Source: Calliopum simillimum
Lineage: Eukaryota > Arthropoda > Insecta > Diptera > Lauxaniidae
Direction: 5' to 3'
Assembly: GCA_951812925.1 (NCBI GenBank)
Contig: OX638372.1
Coordinates: 54,806,028-54,870,027 of the forward strand
DNA: 64,000 nt
Position 1 is the stretch's first letter. Every line of letters begins with the position of its first letter. The position numbers and the translations under genes were made by a program. The notes under the pieces were generated by a model that saw only the letters and a program-made list of their open reading frames with translations, was not told the origin of the DNA and did no database searches. Of the stretch, positions 20,907-35,900 are shown piece by piece.

Positions 20907-23900
20907 GTAAGTCACGTGTATGTTAGGAAAAAATTTAAATATTGTGTTTGTTATCCTTAATAACATTAAAATAATATTGTAGTATAATTTTAATTTATCT
21001 AAACTTACATAATTTCGAGACTTTTAGAATAAGACTAGCGGTCCAGGCAAACGTTGTTTCGCGAAATATCGCAAAAATATGTATATATAGTCAAAGAGGT
21101 TTAATCTGGAGAATATGCTGGAGGAAGTAGCACTTTGTAGCCCAATTTATGGACTGTTTGCCGTGGTGATTACATAATGTGCAACCGTACATTGTCTTGA
21201 TGAAACAGCAATTTTTTCTTCGTCAAATGCGGTAATTTTTGCTTCAAATCAATATTGAATCTGCCCAAAAGCTTGGAATAATATTCGGCGGTGATTGTTT
21301 TACTCCTTTTCAGGTAATTAATGGTAATGACATCGCGTGTATCCCAAACACCGCGACCATGATCTTGTTGGCCGCCAGACCCATCTTGGCCTTCTTTGGT
21401 GCACGTTCTCCCCAAGAAACCCATTATATTGATTGTTTTTTGATATCTGGTTTGTTTCGATGGATCTATGTTTCGTTCGCAGTAACGGTGCGAACATTCG
21501 TTAGGCTTGCGAAAAGCTCTCCTTTGAAGTAGTCACGCTGTTGCGTTTATGGTCAAGTGTGAACAATCGCGGCACCCATCGTGCATATAACTTTTTATGT
21601 TAAATGTGATGTACACGCTCAGTTCTCCAACCGTCCAATATCATTCCATGGATTTGATCGACGATTTCTGGCGTAAAGACTCTTGTAAACCATTTCTTAA
21701 CCATTGATATTTGCCAAGTCTTTCCTTGGTTTCGGTAATGGTTTTTTTTATCAAAAAAAAAGTGCTTAGTCAGCACGCGAAATTCACTTATTTCCATTTT
21801 CGTGAAAATTCACAAGGTTGAAGCTTTTCTGATTTCACTGAAATTCTCAAAAATGGAAAGCTGAATCTTAAGAACAGGTCCTGTTCGTCAGAAGAATTTG
21901 AGACGCAATCTCTTCCTCCTGTTCATATTTAAGGAGTTGAACTCAATGATTCTAGTTAAGTAACACAGATTAGTTTAGCGACAGTTCCGCAAGCAAGTTC
22001 CTCATGTAACTGTTTACTTATGAAGTACTATTACTGCTTCTAAGAAAATATTCTTATTTACCTGTACATGAATAAGCTTTCTTGCAGTCTTCTGTAAGGC
22101 ATATAACACGTTAGCTGTGTATCGCACTGGGAGCATAAAATAAATATATAAATAGTATAAGTACCGATACCAGAACCATTAACCACCTGTTAATATGTAA
22201 TTAGTTAGACAGGGCATCCTTTGTGAAACCATATCAGCTGGTACACTTTACAGCTATTCCATGTAGCCCTTTAAATAATTTCCCTCACCATAAATAAGAC
22301 GTGCAATTGCTGCTTAATTTTCACTAGTCGAGTTAAAAAGTTTGTCCCAATTTAGTCTTCTGTGAAATATCATTCCCGATATTTGTATTCAGCGGGCGCC
22401 CTTAGAAAGATACTGTAGACTTAATGTGTGAATTTCTGTTTTCAGGGGAGTCTTGAATAGTCTCTCTGAGAATGGATTATTATAGCAACACCAGAGGGAG
22501 GCATAAAAAATGCGAGAATCGTTTTAGTTGAAATACAACCATGAAGATCATCAGTGTGATTGCTTTGATTTTCTAACCCCTCGATAAATACTTCGTCGGT
22601 TCAATATATTTCCAGAATCCAAATTTAGAAATGAGAACAACAGGTTAGTCTACTTTTACTCTCACGGCCTCAATTATATCTAAAAAAAGGCTTTCTATTT
22701 CTGTCCGGTTATAAACTGGGTTGCCACTTTATATTCCATTCGTGATGGTTTCACAACTTCGCCTGCACGGTTGTTTTGAAAAATCAATAGGTGTGATGAA
22801 AATGTAGCAAAAATTTGCTTCGGGGTTTAATTTCTACTCGTTTTAATTAAAAAAAAAAAAAACTGATATCGTAGCTGATAATCTTCTCGAAATATCGCGA
22901 AACTGAGAAATAAATACAAAAAATACAAAAAATGCTGAATTTGATTTCGGTCTCAGACTATCTTGCTAGTGAAAAAAAACGTGTTTTTGCATTTTAACTT
23001 TTTAGGTTAGGATATCTCTTTAAAAAAGAAATACATTTTTTTTAAACTCTATTTGGCTTAGCCAGTCTTCATTCCACTATTTTATTACAGAATACGAGTA
23101 GTAGGCGTTTTTAACTTTATGACTTGACGTTCTTTTATTTGTTGTTTTTCGTTATACTTTTGACGTAACCGTGTGTTGAAGAAACATCAGTTTGCCAATA
23201 AATTTTGTTTATTTTTATTCGCGGAATTATGTAGTTATAAATTTTGTTTTCTTTTGTTTGATATTAGGGTAGTTTGATAAGTTTCAGTCTTTTTGAATAA
23301 AATATATTTTTTTCGGCAAAAAACAATTTTTGTCCAATTTTTTTATTCCGCCCAGCCATTTCTTTAGGTTTGGAAACAAGAAATAGTCGCACGAGGCTTT
23401 CATTGCCTTGTTGGAACAGCACTATTTTCATCGCCAAATGCTGTCGTTTTTGCTTCAATGCAATATCGAATCTGTCCATAAGCTCTGAATAATGTTCGCC
23501 CATGATCTTTTTGCCTTTTTTAAGGTAATCGATGTGGATGTGATCTCGTCCACCTCAAATGACTGTGGCCCCTGATTTTGTTGGCCGGTAGACCAAACTT
23601 AGAATTCTTTGGTGCCTGTTCTCTTAAAGAAACTGACTGTCTTGATTGATCTTTGGTGTGTTATGATGGATCCATGTTTCGTCCACGGTAACGAAACGGC
23701 GCAAAAACTAGTCTGGATTATACCAAACTCTCCTTTGAAGTAGTCACACGTTCAATATTCAAAAAGTCTCGAACTTATCAAACTGCCCTCATTATACATA
23801 TGGTATTATCTTTAAAACTCAAGAGAAAATATCAAACAACATTCGCACTAGAATTTAAATTCAAACATTTTTTTTTTTTGTTTGATAAAGCAATTATTTT

Positions 23901-26900
23901 TGCATATTGATAACACTGCTCTGAGTGATTTGTAAGTGCCACTAATTGTCTCTATCAGCTTCATTTTTGGAGGGATAAAAAATAAAAAATAAAAATTAGG
24001 GCACCGAATTTTTGTTTCATTGCAACAATATTTAACGCAAAAAATAGAAAAGCCTTACATTCCCAAGAAAAATATGTATGTATTCTCCTTTAACTCCTAA
24101 GAGTTCGGACATTCCAAGAGCCGATGCGTAATCGAGTTTTCATCGAAAGGATTTTAAAATTTTGACAAACCATATTGGTTCCAGTTATAGGAGAATCATT
24201 CCTAACTATGCATGCTGCCGAGGAAGGTGGATTAACCACACTCTGGTGGGTACAAATTGGAGAGATGTTTTCCATCGTTTTTCGATCCATGCTTCATTAG
24301 TATAATCTTCTTCCAAGAAAAATATGGTTTTAGTAATTCATCTTTTTCGGTTTTTATCTAAGTAATAAAAAATTATCGTTTCAATATCGCTTTCATATTA
24401 CTATCTTTATTTTTCATTCACTCGCGTCTTTAATTGCAAATTTACTTCGCGCAGCTGTTATGCGTGTGCAACAACCGATCGCGCATGAGCAGTGCAATCC
24501 TACATATACTGCGCAATGTAACTAAATATAGTTGCATTCTCGAAAACACCGATTGTCTTAAAGGCGTTGCTTTTTACTCTGACGTGTAAAAATATCAGAA
24601 AGTCATGATAAAATATTTGGCTTAGACTAAGACAATTGGATTTAAAAAACTAACCTTAAAATTTCAAAGTCCTATATCTCCGCCATTACTGAAAAAATAA
24701 TTGGTGGCAATTTTCTTTGCTATAAAACTATAGTTTTCCGTATTAAAAAACTAAATACTGTTCCCGATACTGCCCTTAAAATTTTGTTACTACGCTTAAA
24801 TTTTTGCAAAATGTGTGGTGTCCGTTTTCGAGAAATTCAAATTGCTTTCTCTGTGAACTTATAGTAACTATAGTGATTTTTGCAAATGTGTAATTTTATT
24901 GATGTGCTCATTAGATAATATCACAAAAAAAAAGTTCGCTTTACCGCCCATTTTGAAAGCTTATCGGTTTTGAAAAAAATGTATGGCTTCAATTTTTTGA
25001 AGTGTCTTTGGCACCTTAGGGTGGTAGAAACTGAGATAAATTACTTTTATGAATGAAACACAGCCCACATCGATACATTAACAACAATATACTATACTTG
25101 ATTATAGGACGTCAAATGGCGGAGCAACAGGAAAAAATCAAACCGCGTGTTATTTAGAGGTCCTTAAAAATCAAAACTTTCAAAATGGGCGGCTTAAAGC
25201 GCTTTTTTGTATGGGGATCGATACTATCTAGTGCTCATTCCGAATATCAACTTTGCCTAAAAGCAGTTTTTTGACAGTATCTCGCTAAAAGTTACCTCTA
25301 GAGCAAAATGCTGGTCGATATTTTGTAGCTTATAAAATTTCATATAAAAATGGCCTATGAATTGTTTTCGTAAGACTTATAGCTTAGGAGAAATCTATAA
25401 AAGATTCCCATTTTAAAAAATCACGGAAAATTTTCCAGGTAACCTTATATTTTAGAACCAAATGACTGTACTATCAACCATTTATTTTTATTACCTCGCA
25501 ATTAAATAATAATGTCCCATATCGTTCAAAAGAAAATTTAAAAAATTATTAATTATGTTGTTTTATGCAGTCGTAAAAATTTTAATAAAAAAAATAAAAA
25601 ATAAAAAAATAGAAAAAAATCTTGTTGTATGTACAAATTAGTCCATTGAAGCATTTTCTGTTCTCATTTCGAATAAGTTATTCATGAATGAAAACAACAT
25701 AACAAAATGCATAATAAACACATACATATATTTATAAGGTGGTCCTTCAAAAATATTTAGGATGCAACAGGTAATCTGTAATGTAAAAAATTAATAGAAA
25801 TTTAAAAAAACTTAGTGGAAGTCTTAAGTTTGTAAAAAATTCTCCATGGTGTTTTGGAGACATTGCGTTCATGATTCTCTTTCAGGAAAGAAGATATAAT
25901 GACAACCCCGTTAATGCTTGAGAACTATGTTTTTTCACACGAAACATTTGAAGCATTTCGAATTTTTCTTGAGAGTAATAAAATTATAGTTTTTACAAAA
26001 ATTATTTTTCTCTAAAAGAAAAAGTTTTTGTTTAAATAATAATTAAGTATGTATAAATACATCGAATGCAATTGTAAACATGTGCATATGTTGCTTAAGA
26101 ACGGCTGTAACGTTCTACAAAATTTCATAGTTTGCGGCCTAAAGAACAACACTTACAGCAGTCGATGATGATGATGATTTGGTCTCAAATTTTTTGATCT
26201 AAAATGATAAAGTAGTCATGAGAATAAGAAAGGATCAACACAATACGAGGAGTATGTACCTACCTTCTGCATTGTTATTTACCTGTTGGACACAATCGTC
26301 ACTCGTTGTCGTTGTCCCTATTATAGTGTTGGCTTTGTTTCATTGTTGCTGCCATTTGTTACCAATTGTAGTCATCATCTTGTAACTATAGGTGTTGTTG
26401 TTGTTATTGTTGCTGCTGCTGCTTTACTCTGCTTTGTTCAGCACTCTGTCACTTTATTGTTCATACGAGTCCACACTATTGTGCCTTTTGGTCTCTGCTA
26501 TTCAGTGTGGTTCCCTTCGGTACGATTTGTTTTCTGCAATTCCAATGTTTTGTTTTTGTTTCTTGGAAATCATAATTTAACAACGGCAACAGCAACAACA
26601 ACTACAACAAAATAACAAAACAGTACGACATTGAGAGCGAGTTCACTGTGCTTCGCCCATCATAATAAGACATTGTGCCCAGAGTTTAGTTCAAGAGTCA
26701 GATTACTAAGAATTATGAAGATATCTGAGAATTGTTATTTTAAAATATTCAACATTTTAATATGGATGGATGCTGGCTAAAGAAGAACTTAATGTCAAGT
26801 CGTGTTAAAGCGGTCAAAAAGAGTTATTTCCAACTTGGTATGTGAAAATGAATTTACGAGTAAGTGGAAAAGTACAAATCAACTATTTGGTTGCTTTTAT

Positions 26901-29900
26901 AGAAATTAATCATTTCTAGAAATCAATAAAACTCATATTTAGCAAAAGGAAACGAAGCCACAAATATGTAAGTGAGAGCGCACATCAAGTTGGAATATTT
27001 TACTTGGACATATAAGAACAAAACTTTTTTAAGTTGGGCATCAAAATTTTGAGAGCCAACATAAATATATACGAGTGATAATGGATTTTTGTGTGAGTTT
27101 TATTTTCCGACTGTCATATCAAAAAGTGTTGCTTTCACGAGAAGTTTACTTGATAATGTGGAATTGATATCGGCCAAATAACCGATTATTATAGCCAATA
27201 TATGTATGTAATCAATTTCCATGTTAACACATCTTGCGTCTGTTGTTGAAAAATTGCAAAAATGTCTGTTTAATTAGTTCAATATATGAGTGTTTTTTGC
27301 AAGATTTTAAACGTTAAATAAAATTAAACAATTTTATTCCGCTATTTCCCAATGTTTCGCCTATTGGTTTTAGGCTTCTTCAGAGGTATATTTTATTGCA
27401 ACAAAAACTACAATGAAAATAAATTGTTAAACATTTTTACCAAATTACACTAAGACAATTGCACTAACATTAAAATTTTACATCGAAATCAATAATTACA
27501 ATAAAAAGAAATTTAATAAAAATACAATAAAAACATTAAACATTTAAGACTGTACAAGATAACACTATAACACTGACTTATATTATTGTAGTCTTCCCTA
27601 TCGTTCACAGCTGTTTTTGCATTATCCTTATTCAAAGGCTCTCCAACATCATTCTTACATTAGTTCATTACCGAGGTTTAAATTTACAATAGGTTTAAAA
27701 TAAATTATTCTCCCATACAGCATTTTTTCTTTATATCTGTGGACTTTTGACAAAACAACCTAACTCGAAATAAGACAATTTTCCTGGATTTTAATCATAA
27801 ACATAAAACTTAAATACGCTTCTTTTGCTGAAATCGACATATCTCTATGACTTTTAGTTGCAGAGATATAGAATCGAAAATCAACCAATCTCGATGTTTT
27901 ATTTAAAATTGCATTTGACAAAACAACTTATCTCAAATAGGTTAAAAAATTTAAGCATTTGCAATAACAAAAACTTTTACAAATGCTTTTCACAAAACAA
28001 CTTAAGTCGATATAAGAAAAGGTTGTTTTTCATCATAAAACATCTTAAGTCGAGAGATACAGGTTAAATGGCAAAAAAAATTTTGACAAAAGCACTTCGA
28101 AATAAGCTATTTTTCTTATGGAAACTTTCCATTGGAAAGAACTGATTTTTTAAATCAAAAAATATATGACAAAAACATCTTATCTCAATTTTATTAAAAA
28201 CTACTGACCTTAGAGCAAAAAAAGTTACTGGAATATATTTGTTTAGTATTCATGTTAGTCTAAGATCCGGCAGTAAAAAAACGTATCAAACGAATTTTCA
28301 GTTAAAACCTAATTTTTACATATATTTAGGAATAGAGGAATATATTTTTGCTGGGTTGCCTCTCCAAATGTGGCCGCAAATATTATCAAATTGCGATAAC
28401 TTATGAATCGTGAGTCTCACGGGGAAAAGTGTCAAAATCTTTTTCATATACTCTACATGTAATTTTCATAATATGTTAAAAAAAATTAACCGTTTAAGAA
28501 TTATTTATTAAAAACCGATTTTTTTACGCAATAAACAATAAACGTAAAAAAATCGGTTTTTAATAAATAACTTCTAAACGGCAAATTTTTTTTACATATA
28601 ATAAAAATTACTTGTAGGGCATATGACTACACATAAAAAAGATCTGGTCACTTTTTATCGTGCGACTCACGATTTATAAGTTATCGCAATTTGATAATAC
28701 TTGCGGCCACATTTTGATAGGCAACCCGCCAAAAATATGTTCTCCCATTCATAGATATATTTAAAAACTAGATTTTAACTAAAAACTCGATCGATACGTT
28801 TTTTTACTGCCGGACCTCGTACTATGTATAGTAAAAAACTTTTACATTTGTTCCAACTCCTACACAAAACGAATTGAGAAGCATCAAAGTAGTTTTTTAG
28901 CTCTCCTGAGAAGTTGCCAATTTCGAGTTAGGTTGTTTTGTCAAAAGTCGACAGATATGTATTTGCGAGCAATTTTCGTTTTTATAATGGTTTAAAAAGT
29001 CCATTGCGGAATCATGTGCACATTAAAGTGTTATTCACGGTCAAATGTTGAAAAAGGGATTGCATGAGATGGAGACATTTCATTCTGACCATATACTCCC
29101 CTAGGAATTAAAGGATTGTGCACACAAAGGTCGTAACAGTTTTTATTTTTGCAAATACATATCTGCAATAGTTTTGTAGCGCAAAATCTGCTCTAAAAAT
29201 TTGTTTTTGCATGATTCAACGTTTAGTAACTATGCCAATTTTAAAAGTTGTGATACTTAATGACAAATAAATGGTTCTCGTGTCAATATATGCAAAGTGA
29301 TTTTTCAAAAGAGCGTATTTCCATGTTAAACAAATATTCAGTAGTGAGAAAAATGTTTTAGGGGCTGTTTACAGTAACTTATTTTACTTGTATGTCTTCA
29401 GGGTCATGGTGAGTTGACCAAAGATTCTAGTCCCCTTAAAATTTTTATTTTAACACATTTGTAGCAATTCAAAAAAAAAAAAAAAAAAAAAAAAACATTT
29501 GGAAATGTACCCTTTTGCTGTACACTTTTTATAAATCACTCTTATTTCATATAAGCTGCTGTCTATAGACATGATATGTAAGCACTTATAAAGCCTGGGC
29601 CATTTGAACTCTGTGTGAAAATTAAAAGCTCGAACGTTGAAAGTGCGTTCGCGCACGTTTGAGGCTAATTTAAAATGTGATAGATCGAAAAAGATTCGTT
29701 AAGACCTTGCGCAACCTCTAAAATTGATATTTCTGGATGCTGGATTTCTACTTTCCATCCCAAAAGAAATTCGTACAAAAACGGCCTGTTATTTTTTCGT
29801 GCGAATCATGATTTAGAAGAGTCGTGGGATAAAAGCAATGCGATCTATATGGAAAATAAGATGATACACAAAAAAGTAAGTGGCGAAAAACCGATGCTCT

Positions 29901-32900
29901 AAGCGATTAATTTAATTTTGGCCTGGCCAAACATTAAATACCCTACACAGCAGTATTTTGAAAATTTTGCTAATATGGGGGGTGCCACGCCCTCCAAATT
30001 CACCCAGTTTTTTCTCAGAGTTTGCATTTATAGTTCTTAGTATTTAAGTGAAATTTGGTTGGATTATCTGAAAAAATGTTTTCAGAATAGCGTTTTGAAG
30101 ATTTTGCTTGCATGGGAGGAGCCACGCCCTCTTGTCCGATTTTATCCAGTTTTTGCTTAAAGCTTGCATTCATAGTTTTTAGTGTCTGAGTCAAAACTTG
30201 TTCCATCATCTCAAAAAACGCTTTAAGTACAGCGTTTTGAAGCTTTTGCTTATATGAGAGGTGCCACGCCCTCTTGTCCGAATTCGACCAGTTTTTGTTC
30301 AGAGCTTGCGCTGACAATTCGTAGTATTGATGTGTATTTTGGTTGCATTGTTGTGAAAAATACTCCAAAATTAGCATTTTGAAGATATTTTTTGTATGGG
30401 GGTAGGCGTGTCCGTTGACCGATTTCGCTCATTTTCAATCCCCCGAGCTAACTTTGACGACGGAGGCTGTGTACCAAATTTAATTGAATTATCTTGCTTA
30501 GTTTTCCCAAAAAATGTATTTCCACACACAGCCAGCCAGCCAGCCAGCCAGACAGACAGACGGACATGGCTATATCGACTCAGGAGGTGATGCTGATCAA
30601 GAATATATATACTTTTCCATATCTGCCTCCTTCTCTGCGTTACAAACGGAAGGACAAAGTGAATATACCCTGGGTGTAGGGTATAAAAATAGGCTTCAAA
30701 CCTCAATGTTGAAAGAAAAGTACAACGTTTTGACTTTGCTCAACATTAAAAGCGATATTTTACGAACACTTAATTATGAAGATATTATAAGTGAATTCAT
30801 TAGGATGAAGTATAGGAGCAAACTAATAAGCCACTAATCCATTTTCAAAAGTAGTTATGTACACTGTAACTTTATTCATTACTGCACTAAAAAATAATTT
30901 CAAAATATATCCGAGGTGTGTCCTCGGAGCATCCGTTTTATAAGAGACTATCCTATACTTTCAAGTAGTGCCCGCACCACAAGTTTAACCTAGGGGTCTA
31001 CAGGTCCTAAATACGGCCCTGCTTTCCGTGAAAACAGCGCCCGATTTTATTTATTTCTAACAAAATGTTAGCCAATTCATATTAGGGGTTTTCACACGCA
31101 ACGTTGTTAATTGATATTCGCTATTCGGTAAATTTTTACACGAATAACACTTTACCGTGACGACAACTCAGACAAATTACTCGTTACTTGGTGAAACAGT
31201 AACCAGTAATTAGTTGAATCGTTTTTTCAATCAAATGTTTAATTTTTTTAGATTTTGCACTTTTTTTGGGCATTTAACTCTTTTTGTGTATAATTTTTAT
31301 AGTCTTACTTGCAATATTGGCTGAAAAGATCAAAAGTGGTTGCAAAAATCATTTTGGTGTGGTGGAAATTTGCAAATCTAATGATGCAGTTCGATAAACA
31401 AATGATCAGTGCTTAAGGATGTAAAATCTTAATTCATTTGAAAAAATGGTTCGCTTTGTAGAGCTGGTCAAAGTCGATGGTTTTTTCGAGTTTGTAATTT
31501 TTTTTTATTTATTTATTTTTTTTCAAGATGTGGCTCTAATTTTTCTGCAACTTATGAAAGAAAAGTTAATTTTTTTCTATTTATGCTATAAGCGGTTTTT
31601 ATACTATCAAGTAACACTAAAAATAAATGATTTTTTTTTTAATGTCTGAAGTTTCTGTACTTTTCTGAAACACTATTTTTACCCTTTTTTTCAACTTCGA
31701 ATGGAGTTTTAAAAAAATGTTCGCAAAAGATATCTTACGGACTACTAAAACTAAATAGACTGAACAATTCTGAATACAATATAAAAAAATTCAGCTGCGT
31801 CTACTTGCAGCCCTATGAGTTATAATGATTTTCATCAGGAAACCGGTGGCTCATGACGTCATTTTTCGAAAAGGCGTTGCAAAAATCAATTTCGAGTGGG
31901 TTCCTCTTACAAATCTGATAGTGCCATCAGATAGAAAAATATAAGGAGCTAAAGGATTTGAACCCATTCCGGCAAGTGGTTTGGTTTTTACAGTCTCTCA
32001 AAGTTGAGTAAATTTTCAAGTTAGAGAAAAAATTTAATTTTTGAGAAAAATGCTTTATATTTAGGTTGAATACTTTGGCAAATGGTTAAAGGAAAGCGAT
32101 TTTTTCTTTCATTTAAAGCATTAGTGATCTTGTCTGATAAAACTGATTAGCAACAATCTAAGTTTTTTTAATAGCTTTTATTTTTTATGAATTTTGTTTC
32201 AAGACAATGCTTTTAGCGTAGTTTTTAAGCTTTGGGTTGAGTTTAAAGAAAAACTTCGCTTTTTGCAAAGCTCGGCTTACTACACAAGTAATTGGTGTTT
32301 ATCTCTTAGCTTGTGCTCCAAAAACTGTATTGTTTTACTTACAACCCTTTGTGTAAGAGCAACTTTTATGGCGAAACCTATGGATGAAAAAGCAAATTTC
32401 ACGAAGTTTTAAGTACAAAACTTTATATTTTTAAATTTGTTTTTGTCGATTACAGCGCCATTTAGGATGAATAAGAAAAAAATGTTCAGACAAAATTTTC
32501 TTATTTTTTTACGTAAAATCCGAATCTGCAATAAAAATTGGGGGTTTCCATTTAAAATTTTGATTTATCCCCCGCCCCACCCCCGTTTTAGGGAGTTTAA
32601 TAGATCTCTGAAAATTATTGGACACGTGTTTTTTTGTTTTTAGATTTAACATCCAATTTCTGAAATATTTGACAATTCCGGGATTTTCCTAACGATATGT
32701 ATGTAATTTACAGAAAATCGGACTTCAACAAAACATTGCTTCTCACCCTGCAATGCTTTCTAAATGAGAGAATAACAATAGATATGAAAGTTTTCTATTC
32801 ACAACAGAAAACAGAATTAAAATATCTTAAATGGTTCAGAAGTTATGATTTTTGCAACGAGAAATGCCAGATGTCGCCACTGTGTGTCGGAAGATATTTG

Positions 32901-35900
32901 AAAACTTTTAAAAGTATCATAAAAAATCAAAAAAAAAAAAAAAAAATAAAAAAATTGAGTAGTATTGAAAAATGTCGACGAACATTCTTTTATCGAATGC
33001 AATGGAATATTTGCTATGAAAAATTTTATTAAAATCCCATAACACAGGCCCACAAAAAAAAAGTACCATGCGCGAAAGATCAGACCACCTAAACTTTATG
33101 TTTTCGAAGTTGCTGAATCCGAATATGGTGCCAGAATAGCGAAGTTGGTTCGCGTTTTTTCAGAAATTAACAATAATGCTGAAAATTAGAGATTTTTCCT
33201 GGTTTCTGAAAAAACGTGAACCAACTTCACTTATCTGACACTATATTCGGGTTCAGCGACCCCAAAAACATAAAGTTCCGGTGGTTTTTTCTTTTTTTTG
33301 TTTTTTTTTGCTTGTGCACAGGACTACAAAAAAAAAATTCCCTGCGCGAACAATTAGACCACCTGAACTTTATGTCGCTGAGTCCGAATATGGTGTCAGA
33401 ATAGCGGAGTTGGTTCGAGTTTTTTCACAAATCAGAAATAATGCTGAAAAAAATCTCAAATTTCTCAGCATAATTGTTGATTTCTGAAAAAACGCGAACC
33501 AACTTCGCTATTCTGGCACCATATTCGGATTCAGCGACCCCGAAAACATAAAGTTCAGGTGGTCTGATCTTTCGCGCAAGGTACTTTTTTTTTGTGGGCC
33601 TGTGTAATCATTTTGTTGAAAAAATGTCTTAACAAATTTATTTAAACCTTTCCCTCCTACATACGAGTACATATTAATCATTTTGAGCATATACATCTGT
33701 CTCATCAATTAATATTTCGTTACTTCCGGATAGTGAGCCATTACCGTTAGGAAAACTAACAAAAATAGATATGGCTCATATATCCAGAAACTACTGATAT
33801 TTCAAACTTTTCATACTAAAACAACATAAAGTATTATATAACAGATGAAAGGAGGTATGGGCATTCCCATTGTATTAAGTATCTCTAAAAATAAGTGCAG
33901 AGAAAACAACAACACAATATAATTGACTTTTTTCTTTGTATTTATGCTTCTTCTTTTATTTTTCAGATGGCGATTTTTTACAATTGTAATCCTGCACTTG
34001 ACAGTATGCTTAACGAGTATATGCAATGTGACAGCGGCGTCTATTAAATGGCCTGGAGGTGAGTCGTCTAACTTAAAGGTGAAAGAAAACACCAATTTAG
34101 TTTTCTGCTTACGAACAGACTGACGGACAGACGAATGAACGAACATGGACAAACATGAGAAGGACAGGCAGAATTACATGTTGTTTTAGTTGTTTACGTT
34201 TCCAATTTACTTAACGTTCATCGCCGACGGACAACTGACAACCGGTCACTTCTCTGGGGATCATTTGCTTTATGTTTTTACACATAACATGTACTATGAA
34301 TTTACGTGAATACGACGATTTCAAAATTCAGCAGAAGTCTATTACTTCTTCATAATTACTTTATTTCATTTTACTTAGTATTTGTCTTTAAAGTTTGTTT
34401 ATTTTAGTGTTTTTTTGTGTTTACTAAATTCATTTTTTTGCTTAGTTTATTGTATTTCGGCGTTAAAACCAGTCTTTGAATCGCTCTGAAAATTAAGAAA
34501 ATTAATAATATGTCAATTTATACAAAAAAGTTGTCAACTTTATTTAATTAAGTTGTGTAGGTTCCACGAATAAACGCAAAATGTAAATTTTATTTTACTT
34601 TGAAATTTGAATACGTTGTACAGCAACTCTTTTAGCAGACCCGTATTTTTTATTTTAAGACAAAAACTTTTTTTTTGCGATATATTACCACCATTTCTCT
34701 TTAACCCTCAAAAATCAATTTTTCTTGCAAATGTAATTTTTTAAGCTCTCGTAAATAATGCAAAAAGTAATGGTTTATGTTTATTAATATTTTAAAATAT
34801 TCACAACAACCTAAATTTTTATTCAAATTAAATTTCTTCGATGACGTTTTTATTTTTAACTGAGGTTTTGTGTATTTTTATTAAAACAACTTGAAGCAGA
34901 CTTACAGAGTTTTGATTTTACACGCGTCAATTGGTTTAATAGTGACATTTTCAAAGGTCAATAAATAATGTTCAACTGACCTTATGCCACAAACTTTTAT
35001 ATATAAAAAAGTTTAAGTGAACTTTAATCTAAAATGTTCTTGTTTTTATAATTATGACAGAACATTTTATTATTTTTATACTTTGATATGCAACATGAAA
35101 TCTATAAAACTCAATTTACTTGCTACTAAGTGGAATAGGTCAAATGATTAGTTTTTCTGTGCGAAACTCAAATTTCGTAAGTGGTTTTATTGCTGAAATC
35201 TGATGAGGAATACTTCAAAACATAGGAATAAGCATTTTGTTTGTTCAAAATATTTGACAGAGTTCACTTAGTCAATTCTTTGTAAAGTAGTTGAAAATTT
35301 GTTTGCGAGAAGTTGGTACTTTGGTTTATGTATGTATTCTCCTTTAACTCCTAGGAGGAGCATAGAGCCAATATGAAACGTCTCCCTGGCGATGACTTTG
35401 ATCACTTTCCAAGACTTTCCTGATTCTTGGATTTCCTTTTCCGGCGACCTATTCCAGTTGGTTTTGAGTCTACGACGTCCTCTACTGCCTTGTGGATTCC
35501 ACTCAAGAGGCTGGCGACAAACTTCGCTGTGTGGTTTCCGGAGAGTATGACCAATCCATCTCCACTTGCGCAGCTTGACCCCTAGAGTGGTCCAAATTTT
35601 GTATGGAAAAACCAAGAGAGTTAAAAAGTCAAGGTGCGCGCGACTTTTCTGAATCCTTGGATCCTGCTGATTACAAAAAGTGCTTTGGAACTAAAAAAAA
35701 TTCCGTTTAGATATTCCGCAACGAGCTTGAAGGTACTTTTTTAGGAATTTTTGAGTTTTTGAGTACTTTTTTTAATTGAAACGCTGCATCTTTTTAACCA
35801 GATAAGGTATTTGCAAAAATTAAATTGCATTTTTGTAAGAATATATTGAGCCAAATTCTGCCTCAATAATAATAAATCTAGTCTTTCCCAATTTTTTTTA

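Noticed and set aside
26286..26615. 109-residue frame with a hydrophobic core
   Set aside because: Composition follows TTG/CTG microsatellites, and it lies in dome intron 1 with no conserved character.
30015..30837. Several overlapping frames of 60-120 residues on both strands
   Set aside because: All lie in the 140-bp array and the CCAG/GACA microsatellite and repeat with the unit.
33923..34123. Continuous frame over dome exon 2 with an ATG at 33944 as dome start
   Set aside because: The ATG lies in a textbook pyrimidine tract and CAG acceptor, and the exon at 20872-20906 joins in the right phase with a better signal peptide. Kept only as an alternative.
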